Below the pieces are notes generated by a model. The model did not search any database. It was not told where the DNA came from and saw only the letters and a list, made by a program, of their open reading frames with translations. DNA of 64,000 bases from Leptoclinus maculatus (taxonomy: Eukaryota > Chordata > Actinopteri > Perciformes > Stichaeidae): NCBI GenBank assembly GCA_032191485.1, contig JAVDOI010000005.1:3996501-4060500 (forward strand). Direction: 5' to 3'. Position numbers and translations under genes: made by a program. Below, piece by piece: positions 11,238-22,149 of this stretch (position 1 is the first letter of the stretch; every line of letters starts with the position of its first letter).

Positions 11238-12148
11238 GTATGTAGCCAGCACTTCCTCTATCGAATGACTGCTAATGAATGGTAATAATGAACTAGAAAA
11301 TCCCTAAAGAAATTTTGACAGTGTGGCTTCTACTGCCCGAAGACGTCGCAATAAATATACACTCCGATGTTACCGGTAGTGTCGTTCAGGTTCGATTGAG
11401 ATAGCGCTTCTCTCTTTTCTGCATTTTAGATTCATACTCTTGGATTGAATCTTGTATTCTGTACGAACCTCATTCTGAGCTTCATGTTAAGATACAGTTA
11501 CTCTATGGGGCTTTTATTTTGAAAGGGTGGGACTGGGTGGGTGAGAGGAGACATATTCATAATGTTTGACACACAAACACAGAGGTTATTAAATGACAGG
11601 CTTCATCACAAGCATTCCAGTTAGAATTCACTCTGTGGAGCTTTTATTTTGAAATGGGAGGGGGGGTTCTCTAAAAATATCTAAGACCTGAATGACTGCA
11701 TGATAGAGAGAGCCAGACACAAAGTGAGAGAGAGAGAGCCAGAGAGAGAGAGAGAGAGAGACACAAAGTGAGAGAGAGAGAGACAGAGTGAGTGAGTGAG
11801 ACAGACAGACAAACAGGAGGTCTAACGATCTTTCCCTGAATATCTCTAACTCATGTGTGTCTGTGTTCACTAATTAGCTCAATCACAAACACCTGTCCGT
11901 GAGAGAAATTTGACTCTACGAGTCTAACCATTCTTGGTTCAAGACTCTGATGTCTCTGGCAATCTTTCTCATTTGGAGATTGTCCTAAGTTGTAACATTT
12001 TACAGCTTACCTAACTATTGTCCTGCTCTGCGATGTCTTTCCTCGTCTCGCCCTCTTGTGTCATGGTGTGTGTACACGTCACTCCAATCAGGAAACTTGT
12101 CAGAATACCCACATTTGATTGGCTGAGCTGCATCACGTATATCTCTAA
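11238..12148. other. Intron with (GA)n tract and hAT fragment
   Basis: 11700-11812 is a GAGA/GAGT microsatellite. About 12020-12125 (CTGCTCTGCGATGTCTTTCC onward) matches the interior of the hAT copy at about 14816-14895, so it is a fragment of that family. The rest is unassigned. Confidence 0.6.
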
Positions 12149-13149
12149 TGCTGCGTTCACACCAAACGCGTCGCGAATTCATCGCGCCGCAAATTCGCGT
12201 CCATCGCGCCGCCGGTCCCGCTGCGGACCATTTGTGGTCATTCGCGCGAATCGCGCTGGAGAGGGGGCAGGGCTTATCGCTCTGAAATCCCTAAACTGTC
12301 CGCCATTAACCATGGAAAAAATAACCTCTATTTCTGCTTAGTACGTGTTGTGGAAGTCCCAGATATCACGGGAAACTAAACGCCGTCATGTCTGGGTTAA
12401 TAACATTGTCCAGAGGAGCTCCGTGGATTGTATCGAGATGTATTCACTGTGTCTAGCAAGCCACACGTCCGCTGTTTACTACGGCTGTATGAGCCCCAAA
12501 TAAACTGATTTGGCTGTGATTTAACTGCAATAAACAGACAAAAGGGGACTCCGAAATAACTACCTAATGATGCCGATTTGTCTGAATTCATGTTTTGTTA
12601 GTTCTCTCCGCAAGACGACAAGCAAATAACTTTTAAAATACTTGTTTTCTCAATGGAGCTCGGATGGATCGGTGCTAGGCTATGCTAACATGGTAGCAGC
12701 TCCATCAACACTCACAATAACGTCATCTAGACGTAAATACGGCAGCGTCTTTTTCATTGTTTGTACCATCTGGTTTACACACTCACACATTTATACACAT
12801 AGTTTGGTCCGGTCTCTACTGATATGAGGTATCGTAGAGCTCCGGGTGAACACAGACGGCTCCGGTATTTATTTCCTGATTCAGCAACGGCAGGAAGTCA
12901 GTGATGACAGGGGAAACATCTCAACGCTGATAGGCTATCGCGCCACAGCGTCACGCGATTTTTTCACAGAAGTTCAAATATTTCAACTTCGGCGTTTTGG
13001 CGTTTGACGTGATTCGCGTCCATCGCGCCGCAAATTCGCGTCCATCGCGCCGCACAAATGCAGATTCGCGTCACTCCAGTCTCATCGCGTCTGTGCATGG
13101 ACTTTGTATGTAATCTCGACGCGAATTCGCGTTTGGTGTGAACGCAGCA
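12149..13149. mobile_element. Harbinger-type MITE, 1.0 kb
   Basis: Inverted ends TGCTGCGTTCACACCAAACG and CGTTTGGTGTGAACGCAGCA are flanked by TAA at 12146-12148 and 13150-13152, the 3-bp target duplication of PIF/Harbinger. No coding capacity. Both subterminal regions are dense in CGCG words and share a 32-base block in direct orientation (12181-12212 and 13022-13053). Confidence 0.85.
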
Positions 13150-13289
13150 TAAGTCATGTGTGTGGGTGTGTCTGTGAGTCTGTGTGTTTATCAACATCAA
13201 CAGCTCAATCAGAATCACCTGTGTGCCTGCAGCCTGTTCATGGAGAAAAAGCAGGGAAACAAATCTCAAACAAATCCTCAAAACCCCCA

Positions 13290-14103
13290 TAACCGTAGCT
13301 CCTATTGCTCCGATATTAATACATGAGAGGAAGGATGAGTTGAAGAAAAGATCATGTTAAAATTGTGTCTCTAGTGTAAAAAATGTGGCTGAACAGGCGA
13401 TTTAGAAATGGGGTACCGTGTTCTGTCGAAGATGTTTTTGAAGCAAGATTTAACATTGGTCTCTATGGAGCAGAGAGTTGGTTTTCCTCTCAATTAAAGG
13501 CTACTGTGCCAAATGTGTAAGTCTGTGGGATTCCACAGTCAGTTTTTTACGACAAGGACAAGATTAGCTACTTTTCCATCCAGAAATTATGCATGAAGAG
13601 TGAAAATTGTGGAGTTTTTTCACAAGAATTTGAAGCTCCTCTTCACTCTAGCGGTGACATCACGCACTCTAAGCTGCGCAATACACACCCATTATAAAGT
13701 CAGAAACAGACCCAAATTTTCCTGAAAATGAATCTGTGAGTTCATGAAAACTGTGCTAGCTATCAAAATGTCCATTTGGCTCAATAATGTCCAGCGTTTT
13801 GTCTACGTTTTAAACTTTGAATAATTTTTCTACGTTAAAGTATGGCTAGTCAATATGGACCCAAAGTTAAGAGGTTTTTTTGCTCTCTTCACGCCGAAAC
13901 CCCATTCAAGTGAATGGAGAAATGTTGCTCCGTTTTGGGGGATTTTCGGGAAAACCGCTGGGCGAATCTCTTATAAAAGTCATAGCACACTATTCCCGAC
14001 CAGGCCGCACGTCTGGATGTATTTTTCGCGCCGCTGTTGGCAACGCTGTGTGAGGAGAAGCGCGCCAAACTTCCTGGATAATAATATTATTATTATTATT
14101 ATT
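13290..14103. other. Unclassified dispersed-repeat body
   Basis: AT-balanced sequence with no open frame of a known family. It leads into an (ATT)n run at 14082-14106 and the tandem hairpin repeats that follow, so it is probably the body of the same repeat family. Its left limit is unclear. Confidence 0.35.
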
Positions 14104-14412
14104 ATTAGTCCCGCAGGATTACAGTCAGTGTGCTTTGGCACAGGCAGTTTTACTGCCTTTGTGCCACAAAGCCACACTGAATTAGTCCCGCAGGATTACA
14201 GTCAGTGTGCTTTGGCACAGGCAGTTTTACTGCCTTTGTGCCACAAAGCCACACTGAATAATAATAAAAAGAAGAATAAAGAAGAGGATAACAATACTTG
14301 GAATGCTTAAAAGCATTCCAACAATAATAGTATTAGTCCCACAGGATTACAGTCAGTGTGCTTTGGCACAGGCAGTTTTACTGCCTTTGTGCCACAAAGC
14401 CACACTGAATTA
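14104..14412. repeat. Three copies of a 77-bp hairpin-forming repeat
   Basis: The unit begins ATTAGTCCCGCAGGATTACA and contains a stem-loop. Copies start at 14104, 14181 and 14332. In each, an arm beginning CAGTGTGCTTTGGCACAG folds onto TTTGTGCCACAAAGCCACAC across a TTT loop (hairpins at 14126-14179, 14203-14256 and 14354-14407). Between copies 2 and 3 lies a second perfect hairpin, TTGGAATGCTT / AAGCATTCCAA (14298-14321). No known RNA family is recognised. Confidence 0.85.
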
Positions 14413-15256
14413 AACGTCAGACCATTTGCTTCAGTATAAAGAATAGAGCCAACTAACCAGTGGCGGGCCGTGCATTTTATACCCAGGCCTTCACTGCTGT
14501 CATGCAGCTGAAATACCACCTTATAACCACATGATGGCGCCACAGCTATTATTCGTTTCTAAGGCTGTAACTATGTACGTATTCGTATTAAACCGTTCGG
14601 TACGAGGCTTACAATACGTTTGAATAATGCTAGAGCATTTGGAAAATGCAAAAGCTTAAATTCAGGAAAATATAATGTTTTCTGTGCTCATGTAGGACAG
14701 TGGTTTTCAGCTGGTCTGGCTATGGGGCCCACCATCATCCCTTAATGACAAGCCCATTCGTCTCTTTAGGAGACCGTCTTATGATTTTACTTTCACAACC
14801 CAAACATTAAACGTACTGCTCTGCAATCTCTTTCCTCGTCTCAGCCCCCTGTGTCACGGTGTGTGGAAACTTGTCAGAATGCCCATATTTGATTGTCTGT
14901 CATATGTGATTCACAACGCCGACTAAGCCTCTGCTGTTAAGTTTCGTTTCACGATAGTCACGTGCTCGCCCACTGACCAATCACAGCACACTCTGCACCT
15001 CGCGGCAGAGCTGCACATGGACACTGAGCTGCACGTAATGCTGACGTAGATATAGGCTGGCTAGCAGGCTCTGACACGTCAAAGAATACGCCCAACATGT
15101 CAAACTAAAGATCTGATTGGTTGAACACTATGACAATCAACGATATCGTCCCCATTCACTTAAACTGCACATGGATGCACTTGTGAGTCTGCAGGCCTCA
15201 GGCCTCTCTTCTTACCTAGAGACACAGGGGTGAAATCTGATTGGATAAAAGCTCTA

Positions 15257-16153
15257 CCGTAAATTCCGGACTATAGAGCGCACCTATATATAGGCCGCAC
15301 CTGCTCATTTTTAAAAGAAAAAAGAAATTGTACATAAATAAGCCGCACTTGTCTATAAGCCGCAGGTGTCCCCGTTGAAACATGAGATATTAACGCGGCA
15401 AGATGTTACAGGAAAGATTTTTTAAACTTTTAATTAAATAAATGCCGGTAACATCCACAACTGCATACATACCGCAAATGCTTTTTTTTCAGAACAGTGC
15501 TTTTAACAGTACTAAAGTTGTCTTCTTCAGTATCGGAATTGAACAGCCTGAAGGTATGTAATTACTTCGTCACACATTTTCTCGGCGAAAATACAGTAAC
15601 CTACCAGCAAAAGTCATTGATCACTATCGCCATCGTCCTCCTGTGCACTAAAACCATTGAAGTCCTCTTCTTCAGTGTCGGAATTAAACAGCCTCAGAAT
15701 TGCTTCGTTGCACTCAGTCTCTCTTTCGTTTGCGCTCTCAATGTCACTTTCATCCCCCCGAGGCAAATCCGCCCTTGAGCTTGTGCTGGCCTCCTCATCA
15801 CGCAGCAGTCCAGCCTTTCGGAACCCGTTGGTGATGGTGGATTCTTTGACACTGCTCCACGCTGTTAGGATCCACTGGCAGACTTGAGAAAAAGTTGCTC
15901 TTCTCATGCGGCCAGTTTTTTGCCAGTTTATGGATTTCTCGCCGCTCGTTATCCAAGCCTCCCACTGAACTCGGAGTGCCACCTTAAATGAACGGTTCAC
16001 ATTTCATTGGTCCACTGTGACCTGTTCGGTAATTTCATTGGTCTGATATGACGAGGTTAAATGTGTTGGCGGCGGGAAGCTAGTTAGCCTATGAAAATCC
16101 ATCAATTAGCCGCATCGTTGTAAAAGCCGCAGTCTCAAAGCCGGAATTTACGG
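15257..16153 (-). mobile_element. pogo/Tigger-type (Tc1/mariner) element
   Basis: Inverted ends CCGTAAATTCCGG and CCGGAATTTACGG lie between TA dinucleotides (15255-15256, 16154-16155). The empty site AGCTCTACTTAAAACAAG is present in the sister hAT copy near 17641. The interior codes for the C-terminal part of a pogo-like transposase on the - strand. Confidence 0.9.
15614..16000 (-). pseudogene. pogo-like transposase, C-terminal fragment
   Basis: 128 codons ending at 15614. It contains VALRVQWEAWITSGEKSI, then ATFSQVCQWILTAWSSVKES and TITNGFRKAGL, followed by an acidic serine-rich tail (DSDTEEEDFN region). The W-L-AW-S-V-TI-GFRKAG pattern is the end of the DDE_1 domain of pogo/Tigger transposases. 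The CENP-B-like DNA-binding domain and the catalytic acids are absent, so the copy is a deletion derivative. Confidence 0.75.
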
Positions 16154-16330
16154 TACTTAAAACAAGATGCACTGGAAGCAGAGCAACTGAGGAAGACAGT
16201 AGCTGTGCAATGAGAAAATAAGATAATGGGAAAAACATTTTTATAAATTATAATACATGTAGTACATGTACTTTGTGATTCTGTTTAGGCCAGCAGAGAA
16301 GGCTTTGCAGGCCCTGATGGCCCGCCACTG

Positions 16331-16983
16331 CAACTAACATAGTAATTCATTCAAATTATTTTTAACACTACCTGCCTAATCTAATCCTGAAATAAAGATT
16401 GATTTGTCTATTAGCTGCTGCTCTGCTACTTCACTTGGGTGACAAGTTTACAAAATCTTTACAGTGGGTAAAACTGCAGCTATGTTTTACAAAGTCAAAA
16501 CACAGCCTTACCTTTATCAATGATTTTACTCTCTATGGTGTCCAAAATGCCTCTGCAAATGACTTCTGAGATGGTTCTATTCATACATATAGGAATTTAG
16601 CTTGACAAAGCTGTACATCGAAAAACTAAGTGTGTCCAGTGTTGGTTGATTTTTCTGTGGAGCTGTTTTAACGTCAGCGGTTAACGCTATCTCTGAATGG
16701 TGGTGTGTGAGGCATCATGTTCATAGTAATCCCAGTTTTTTACTTTCATACGGCACTCTTTGCAAATCCCATGTGTCACATTCACGTCTTTCTTGCCTTC
16801 CTTGTTAAAAAAAACAAGTCCAGACGTTTGATTTAAACGCAGTTGCCGCATTTCTGATTACTTTCTGAGATGACTCCATTTATGTTTTGACCAACCTCAC
16901 TGACTTTGAGCATGACCGTCCAAGAAAAAACGGTCCGTCTTGTGGACTGAAGAAGCAACTGTAACGAAAACGTTTACTTTATA
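16331..16983. other. Intron, nothing recognised
   Basis: Contains the target duplication of the preceding hAT (16331-16338). Otherwise unassigned, and no coding motif seen. Confidence 0.5.
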
Positions 16984-17852
16984 CAGTTGCGGGCCGTGTA
17001 TTTTATACCTGGGCCTTCAGTGCTGTCCTACTATCCTACTGCAGATGTAAAAAAAACAAAAGCGGTTCACTTACCAAAGCTGCTGTTCACTATTTTAAGA
17101 CAAAGTCCATCCTCCTTTCTTTGTTTACAAAAAGTTCAATGCCACGGTTGTACAGTAACGTTACATCGGTGCGTTTCAGTTCCAGCAAGAGGTCCTTCTC
17201 AGTCGAGCCTCCCCAGTTGTATTTTGTTGAATCCGTTTTAATGCGTTTGAGGGCTGAAAATGTCCGCTCAACAGAGGCAGTAGATATTGGGATTGTCACC
17301 GCCAAACATGCCAAAAAAATTTAACGTCACATAAAAACTTCTTACATATCTTTAAACTTTAACTCTTACTACTACTACAAAGTTCTGCTAGCTAGTTTCA
17401 CGCTAGCCCACTGACCAATCAAGCCGCACGTTAATGCTGACGTACTTGTAGAAGGCTCTGGCATGTCAAAGAATACGCCCACCATGTCAAACAAAAAATC
17501 TGATTGGTTAAAGACTATGACAATCAACAATATTGTCCCCATTTACTTAAACTGCAAAGGGATTCACTTGTAATTCTGAAGGCCTCGGGCAGATTTTTTT
17601 ACTTAGAGATAGTATAGGAGCGAAATCTGATTGGACAACAGCTCTACTTAAAACAAGCTGCGCTGGAACCACCGCAACTGAGGAAGACAGTAGCTATGCA
17701 ATGAGAATAATAAGCTAATGGGAAAAATATTCAGAATACATGTAGTGTATTTATGAAAAATAATTAAATTAAAAAAATAGCTATAACTTTGGGATTCTGT
17801 CAGGGTCTAGGCCAGCAGAGAAGGCCTTGCTGGCCCTGACGGCCCACCACTG
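16984..17852 (-). mobile_element. hAT-type element with dimerisation-domain remnant
   Basis: Left end CAGTTGCGGGCCGTG and right end GGCCCACCACTG are flanked by an 8-bp near-duplication (ACTTTATA at 16976-16983, AGTTTATA at 17853-17860, one mismatch). It belongs to the same family as the copies at 1, 14458 and 63209. It retains the 3' end of the transposase gene (17090-17314). Confidence 0.9.
17090..17314 (-). pseudogene. hAT transposase C-terminal dimerisation domain
   Basis: The frame reads CLAVTIPISTASVERTFSAL, then KRIKTDSTKYNWG and a short tail to the stop at 17090. The I-P-ST-S-ER-FS-LKRIKT motif is the hATC dimerisation domain that closes hAT superfamily transposases; the style is closest to the ZMYM1-like group. 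Only about 60 residues of a protein of 600 or more remain. Confidence 0.85.
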
Positions 17853-18204
17853 AGTTTATATAACAAAAGATAAAGGTACTTGGTGTCGTGTATTAATACA
17901 ATTTTGCCACACAAAGTAATGCAATACTATGCTGTATCAATTATTTCCCCAACCACCATATATTATTATACAATAGCTTAATTTTACTCGCTTGTCATGA
18001 CATCTTGGATCCGGGGATTATAAAATCACATATTACCTGAAACATCGGGCTTCAACTTTAAATAAATCGGATTTCAAAAATATTGTGGTCTATTCTATTG
18101 TATGGGAACTTCACCGGTCCCTCTAAGTCAAAATGATGAGCATAACGTCATAAAAATGAGCCACCCAGTACAACAAATACATGTTGTTTACAACAAGATG
18201 ACAA
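17853..18204. other. Intron, nothing recognised
   Basis: Possibly the 5' UTR of the L1-type element that follows. No feature can be supported. Confidence 0.4.
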
Positions 18205-18206
18205 CC

Positions 18207-18532
18207 CAGAACAGCTGATCAAGGAATTCATGACCACTCACTGCAAAATCTCCCCGGACACACTTAAGGACATTACATTCCACCAAGTACACCGCATCGG
18301 ACCTAAAAACCCCGCTAACAAATGCCCACGTCCCATCGTTGCACTTCAAACAAAAACAACAGGTACAACATCACAGTAGACAACTGAAAGGCACGGACTA
18401 TGGACTTAACGACCAATTCCCTCGAGAAATCCTGAACAGATACTATTCCCAACACATGCAAGCAGGAAATAAAGCAGTCATCTCAGTTGATAAATTGTAC
18501 ATTGATGGCAAACTGTACCTTGACAAAAAATA
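18207..18532 (+). pseudogene. L1 ORF1-like protein remnant
   Basis: Begins near NPEQLIKEFMTTHCKISPDT, then ITFHQVHRIGPKNPANKCPR and PIVA. After a frameshift it continues RQLKGTDYGLNDQFPREILN, then VISVDKLYIDGKLYLDKK and a stop. The HRIGP, RPIVA, LNDQFP and DKLYIDG elements are hallmarks of the L1/Tx1 RNA-binding ORF1 C-terminal half. The N-terminal coiled coil is missing or unrecognisable. Confidence 0.8.
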
Positions 18533-19681
18533 ACCCCCTGACTATTCTAGTTCCATCCTGCATAATCTCTCTCTCAATCAACCCCCCTAAATTCCTCTGT
18601 TTAATCTATGCTCAATTTGTATGTAAGAAAATGCACAATGGTTTTACCAGCACCATGGCACTGAGAATTTTTGCCTTTTGTATTTATGTGTTTTTTTTTT
18701 AACCAGCAACTTAATTATCTCCCAAATCTCAGACATGCTAATACACCCCATTATCATTAGTGACCATGCTCCCGTTTCTCTCACCTGGAATACAAAACAT
18801 TCTCGCAAACCATCCAATATATGTCGATTCAATACATCCTTACTTTGATAATTATAAATGATTCACCAGAAATAGCACCATCACTACTTTGGGAAACAGG
18901 TAAAGCAGTATTAAGAGGAAAACTCATATAAAATGTCAAATATAAGAAAAAGAAAAACAATGAACAGGACACATACTTAGAACAAAAGATTGAAGAACTA
19001 GAGAACATCAACACAAATAATCCCACAACACAATGTCAAAATGATTTTCGGAAATATAAATGACAACTGAATAAACACAAAAAGACAACTCAATTTCTCA
19101 AACACAGACACGAACATTTCGATTACAGTAATAAATCTGTAAAATACCCGGCCGACCAAATCAAGCAAAAAACAACCAGCAGGGAAGACCGTGCAAACAC
19201 CTGAAGAAATAAATAAGACCTTCCGAGATTTTTACACAAATTTATACTTATCAAAACATACAAGACATTGACACAATATTGATTTACCGCAATTAAATGA
19301 AGACCAAGCTAATTCACTTGAGAATCCATTTACATTAACAGAATAACTCAATGCACTCAAACTCTTGTCTAAGAATAAATCACCAGAACCTGATAACGGA
19401 TTGTATATGGACCCAATTACAGCACACAAGATTCCAGGAACCGTTGGCTTACAGACTGATACATCAAAGTCTCTGGCAGAGCAGCAGAAACAGCAGGCAG
19501 AATTAATCCAGGTCAGGAACAGAAGGCTGGTGAGTTTACCGGGAGTCCGGCGGTACGGGTAGATCAGGGGCAGGAAGGGTCGACAACAGGAAATCAGTCC
19601 GGGATAAAGCACTAGAAAGTCTGGCATTCAATAGCAAAGAACAATCTGGCAATGAGTGTTTGAGAGACAGGAGTCTATATA

Positions 19682-20157
19682 CCGTAATTTCCGGACTATA
19701 GAGCGCACCTATATATAGGCCGCACCTGCTAATTTTTAAAAGAAAAAAGAAATTGTACATAAATAAGCCACACTTGTCTATAAGCCGCAGGTGTCCCCGG
19801 CCACGTCATCGTGCGGGACCACCCCCCAGCTGCTCTGCAGGCGCGCCCCCGTCTGAAGCTCGAACATCTTCCTGAACTCCACCCGGCCCTTCTTGCGGTA
19901 CTCGGCGACGAGCAGCTCCCCGAACGCGAGCGGGCTCTCCCCGGGGAGAGCGGGCGACACGCTCGTCTCCGCGGCCGCGTCTGATGCGCGCGGGGTCTCG
20001 GAGTCGTCATCCTCTACAAGGGTTGCTTGATCCTCCTCTTGCGTGCCCGACACCCGGATGTTCGCGTCTTCTTCCATCAATTAGCCGCATCGTTGTAAAA
20101 GCCACAGTCTCAAAGCGTGTGAAAAAAAAGTAGCGGCTTATATGCCGGAATTTACGG
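19682..20157 (-). mobile_element. pogo-type element with foreign GC-rich interior
   Basis: Ends CCGTAATTTCCGG and CCGGAATTTACGG lie between TA dinucleotides (19680-19681, 20158-20159). Outer parts match the pogo copy at 15257-16153: 19682-19799 matches its left end, and about 20073-20130 matches its right portion. The middle 274 bp (19800-20073) has no counterpart in that copy and is far more GC-rich. Confidence 0.85.
19778..20077 (-). other. Fusion ORF: captured fragment inside pogo element
   Basis: A 99-codon frame from an ATG at 20077 to a stop at 19778. The first bases (ATGGA) and the last codons (ending TCGL-stop) are transposon sequence; the roughly 91 codons between are from the foreign insert. 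The N-terminal half is acidic (DDDSETPRASDAAAETS). The C-terminal half, LAFGELLVAEYRKKGRVEFR then KMFELQTGARLQSSWG, has the look of a structured host domain. I do not recognise the parent gene. Whether it is expressed is unknown; it could be a dead capture. Confidence 0.5.
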
Positions 20158-21939
20158 TAGTGGCTTGATTAGTGATCAGAGGCAGGTGAGTGAACAGGTG
20201 AAAGGAGTTAGACTGATGAGGAGGGAGTGGCTGACAAGTAGAGTGAGGAGGGTGTGGAGCTGAACTGTGACACTGATGGCTTTCCTGCTGAGTTCTATAC
20301 ACTATAACACTTTTGGAACATTTTAACCCCACTCTTCAGTAGATTAACTGCTGGAATTAGACAAAAATCCAAACTTCCAATCGACATGAACACTGCTATA
20401 ATCTCTTTTTTACTAGAACCCAATAAATAACCCACATCACCATCAACCTATCGCCCCCCATCTCTCATCAACACTGAACTTAATCCATTACACATCTCAT
20501 ACAAATTCACCAACAGCCATAGTCTCATTAGATGCAGAGAAGGCATTTGATAAGGTAAACTGAGAATTTTTTATTTTCTACACTAAAACAATTAGGTTTC
20601 AGGGAATCATTTATCCACTGATTGAGGATTTTGTACACATAACCAATGGCCACGATCACCACCAATGGATTAATATCACAATGCTTCACTTTACACAGGG
20701 GCACTAGGCAAGGATGCCCACTCTCTCCATCTTTATTTGCCATATTCATTGAACCACTTGCAGCAGCCATCCGTCAAAAAATAAACATCACATATTTAGG
20801 AATCAACATTTCCCCCATCTAAACTTTAACCCACTTCTCAAAACAGTAGAGGACAACCTTCAATGTTGGATGAATCTACCAATATCCCTCATTGGCAGAA
20901 TTGCTTCAATCAAAATGACCATACTACCCATGATAAGCTACCTATTCTCAATGATCCCAATCAAGCCCCCACCCTGGAAGAATAAGACACCTAGAATCAA
21001 ACTAACCACTAACCACAAATAAATCCAAAACCCAAGGAGGTCTGGAAGCACCAAACTTTCTCCATTACTTCATTGCTCATCAACTCCAATACATTCACAA
21101 ATGAACAAATCCCAATCAATCTGACAACTCCTGGACAGACATAGTTGTGTAAAGACATCCATATTTCAAACTTACCATTCATAAGCCGCTCCATCACACG
21201 TCATCAATGTTTCAAAAACCCGACCATAGCTACAACTCTGACAGCCTGGTGGAAATTCCACCAAATAACTAACAGCACAATCTCACCTAATAGACATACT
21301 CCCATCTGGAACAATACTGACTTGAACAGAAAACCACTACATTTTTCATCATGGGCTAGAAAAGGTATCACACATCTCAAACACATCTTCCATAATAACA
21401 CCTTAGTCTCATTATCTTATTTGGTTCAGAGGCACGGCATTGGGGAAAATCACTTCTTACAATATCTACAGATAAAATCCTCAATTCAGACCAAAATCTA
21501 AATTAAATCATTTAACTCAGATCTTCCCCTACTAACATCAGAACTGTTTAACATCACTCCAAGAAAAAAATTACTATCCAAAATCTACAAGATAATCTCC
21601 ACATCCAACCGAACAATATCCCTTCCTTCAAAGAAATGGAAGCAAGAACTCAAAATCATCCCAGTGCCGACTTCTGTACCCAAATCTGTAAAAACATCTT
21701 CTCTACATCCACAAACACAAACATGCAACTCATTTAAAATGGGATTCACAGACTCTAAACATTTTTCGCACTGCACTCAAAACACCATAGACACCTCTAT
21801 GCATGCCACATGGGACTGCACACCAATCAAGCAATTCTGTCAGAACATCACCAACAACCCCCCACTTCTTTTGGGCTGCCACATCCCACTTTCCCCTCCT
21901 CTCTGCTTACTTGGAGACATCCATCCATCCAACGGAGAG

Positions 21940-22110
21940 CCCGTTGCAACGGGTCCGGCACCCCATACTCCCGCAGCACCCCCAACAAAAACCCCAGAGG
22001 GACTTGCGAGGGTAAAGAGCTGGTCCACTGTTCCACGGCCGGGACGGAATCCGCACTGCTCCTCTTGAATCCGAGGTTCGACAAACGGTCGGAGCCTCCT
22101 TTCCAGCACC
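21940..22110 (-). mobile_element. Rex3 (RTE) LINE fragment joined to gypsy integrase
   Basis: On the - strand it reads [20 protein letters not shown], then [12 protein letters not shown] and a gapped [15 protein letters not shown]. This is the same RT segment as 49410-49220 in the full Rex3 copy. It lies directly downstream of the gypsy integrase (VHFIPLP, about 22150) in the same frame, giving a chimeric ORF (22424-21840). Confidence 0.75.
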
Positions 22111-22149
22111 CTGGCATAGGCCTTCCCCGTGGGGAGGGGAATGAAATGC

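Larger units (their letters stand above)
14458..16330 (-). mobile_element. hAT-type element carrying a pogo insertion
   Basis: Left end CAGTGGCGGGCCGTG and right end GGCCCGCCACTG form the terminal inverted repeats. They are flanked by a perfect 8-bp duplication CAACTAAC (14450-14457 and 16331-16338), the hAT signature. No transposase reading frame survives. A pogo-type element (15257-16153) has inserted at a TA. The related copy at 16984-17852 lacks that insertion and shows the empty site. Confidence 0.93.
19402..20272 (-). mobile_element. Putative solo LTR of a gypsy-type element, split by pogo
   Basis: Read on -, it starts TGTCACAGTTCAGC and ends in ATATACA. The flanks CGGAT (19397-19401) and CTGAT (20273-20277) are a 5-bp duplication with one mismatch. 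Removing 19682-20159 leaves about 393 bp. Its centre resembles the LTR at 53045-53412 (shared GTCTGGCATTCAATAG / GTCTGGCATGAATGCG-type words). It interrupts the L1 ORF2 remnant. Confidence 0.6.
18718..21850 (+). pseudogene. L1 ORF2 remnant (endonuclease end, RT, C-terminus)
   Basis: Recognisable pieces in order: SDHAPVSLTWNTK (end of the endonuclease, about 18755-18800); TPEEINKTFRDFYTNLYLSK and LSKNKSPEPDN (RT entry, 19198-19396); after the LTR, DGFPAEFYT (20275 onward); then SLDAEKAFDKVN (about 20523-20560) for the RT palm; APNFLHYFIAHQLQYI; and HATWDCTPIKQF near the C-terminus (about 21800-21840). Numerous stops make it long dead. The YADD block is not preserved. Confidence 0.75.
18205..21900 (+). 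mobile_element. Degenerate L1-type LINE with nested insertions
   Basis: ORF1-like (18207-18532) and ORF2-like (about 18718-21850) blocks occur in the right order on the + strand with many stops and frameshifts. The copy is split at 19402-20272 by a putative solo LTR, which is itself split by a pogo-type element. Its 3' end merges with a Rex3 fragment near 21940. Confidence 0.8.

Noticed and set aside
13855..14310. 151-codon + strand ORF ending in Asn/Lys repeats
   Set aside because: It crosses the tandem hairpin repeats and an (ATT)n tract. No known domain, and the frame looks accidental.
14104..14412. CRISPR-like array
   Set aside because: Repeats abut without unique spacers, and the context is a vertebrate intron.
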